Shown: positions 40,327 through 42,257 of the stretch, piece by piece
Numbering within the stretch: position 1 is the first letter of the stretch
Layout of the letters: the number at the start of each line of letters is the position of its first letter
Origin: an uncultured Pseudomonadota bacterium
Lineage (GTDB): Bacteria > Pseudomonadota > Gammaproteobacteria > Burkholderiales > Methylophilaceae
DNA length: 42,257 nt
Assembly: GCA_903882525.1 (NCBI GenBank)
Contig: CAIRXI010000161.1
Span: forward strand, 1-42,257
Direction: 5' to 3'
Notes under the pieces: generated by a model
Seen by the model: only the letters and a program-made list of their open reading frames with translations
What the model was told of the DNA's origin: nothing
Database searches by the model: none
Program-made: the position numbers and the translations under genes

Positions 40327-40614
40327 ATGAAAATTCGTCCTTTACACGACCGCGTCATCGTTAAACGTTCTGAAGAAGAGCGTACAACTGCATCAGGCAT
40401 TGTTATTCCTGATAGCGCAACAGAAAAACCGGACCAAGGCGTGATCCAAGCCATTGGTTCAGGCAAAAGAGATGACAGTGGCAAACTGATCGCTTTAGAC
40501 GTTAAAGTCGGCGACAAAGTATTATTCGGCAAATATGCTGGCCAAACCGTTAAGGTCGATGGCGAAGAATTATTAGTGATGCGTGAAGAAGACATCATGG
40601 CGATTGTTGAATAA
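40327..40614 (+). CDS. groES: Co-chaperonin GroES
   Basis: [38 protein letters not shown]...; SD TGGAGA. Confidence 0.98.
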   Translation: MKIRPLHDRVIVKRSEEERTTASGIVIPDSATEKPDQGVIQAIGSGKRDDSGKLIALDVKVGDKVLFGKYAGQTVKVDGEELLVMREEDIMAIVE

Positions 40615-40655
40615 TTCAACAAATTTATTGCTTGATTTACATTCAATCAAATTAA

Positions 40656-42257
<1,602 letters not shown>

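Noticed and set aside
40293-40646. 117-aa minus-strand ORF covering groES
   Set aside because: Fully antisense to groES; not plausible as an independent gene.

Overview
This looks like an ordinary chromosomal segment of a betaproteobacterium. The Methylophilaceae/Methylotenera-like flavour is inferred from gene content and codon/AT usage, not from a search. I see no phage, IS element, CRISPR array or classical defence island. Main blocks: (1) a large DUF3683-type FAD/Fe-S oxidoreductase running off the left edge (minus strand); (2) a TlpA-like thioredoxin, hemJ, an unusual membrane protein and a TetR regulator; (3) a PfkB kinase, a glycine-zipper lipoprotein and an olsB/olsA-like ornithine-lipid pair preceded by a strong Pho-box-like sequence; (4) apaH, cytochrome c5 and tRNA-Arg(CCG); (5) a complete aa3/caa3-type cytochrome oxidase structural and assembly cluster (DUF2244-ctaC-ctaD-37 aa small protein-ctaG-ctaE, DUF2909, surf1, Sco-like protein, ctaA, ctaB); (6) tRNA-Leu(CAA), queA, a secreted protein, DUF1097, proS, a UDG-like remnant, rimI, tsaB, arfB and a dinG-like helicase; (7) NlpC/P60, SelT/W/H, ctpA, glcF-like, coq7, DUF2322, OsmC, FKBP, dacB, bioA, yjdM and an aldo/keto reductase; (8) groES-groEL behind a sigma32-like promoter abutting a CIRCE operator. 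The observations most worth a second look are: a membrane protein whose cytoplasmic half resembles a TetR ligand-binding domain without its HTH, next to a TetR gene; a perfect TTGAT-N4-ATCAA palindrome overlapping the promoter of that possibly leaderless TetR gene; a Pho box before olsBA; a Sco-like protein that keeps CxxxC but apparently lacks the copper-ligand His; a UDG-like protein missing its catalytic motifs; a 37-aa cox assembly ORF absent from the ORF track; tandem perfect hairpins upstream of the cox operon; and a 9-nt poly-G tract upstream of DUF1097.
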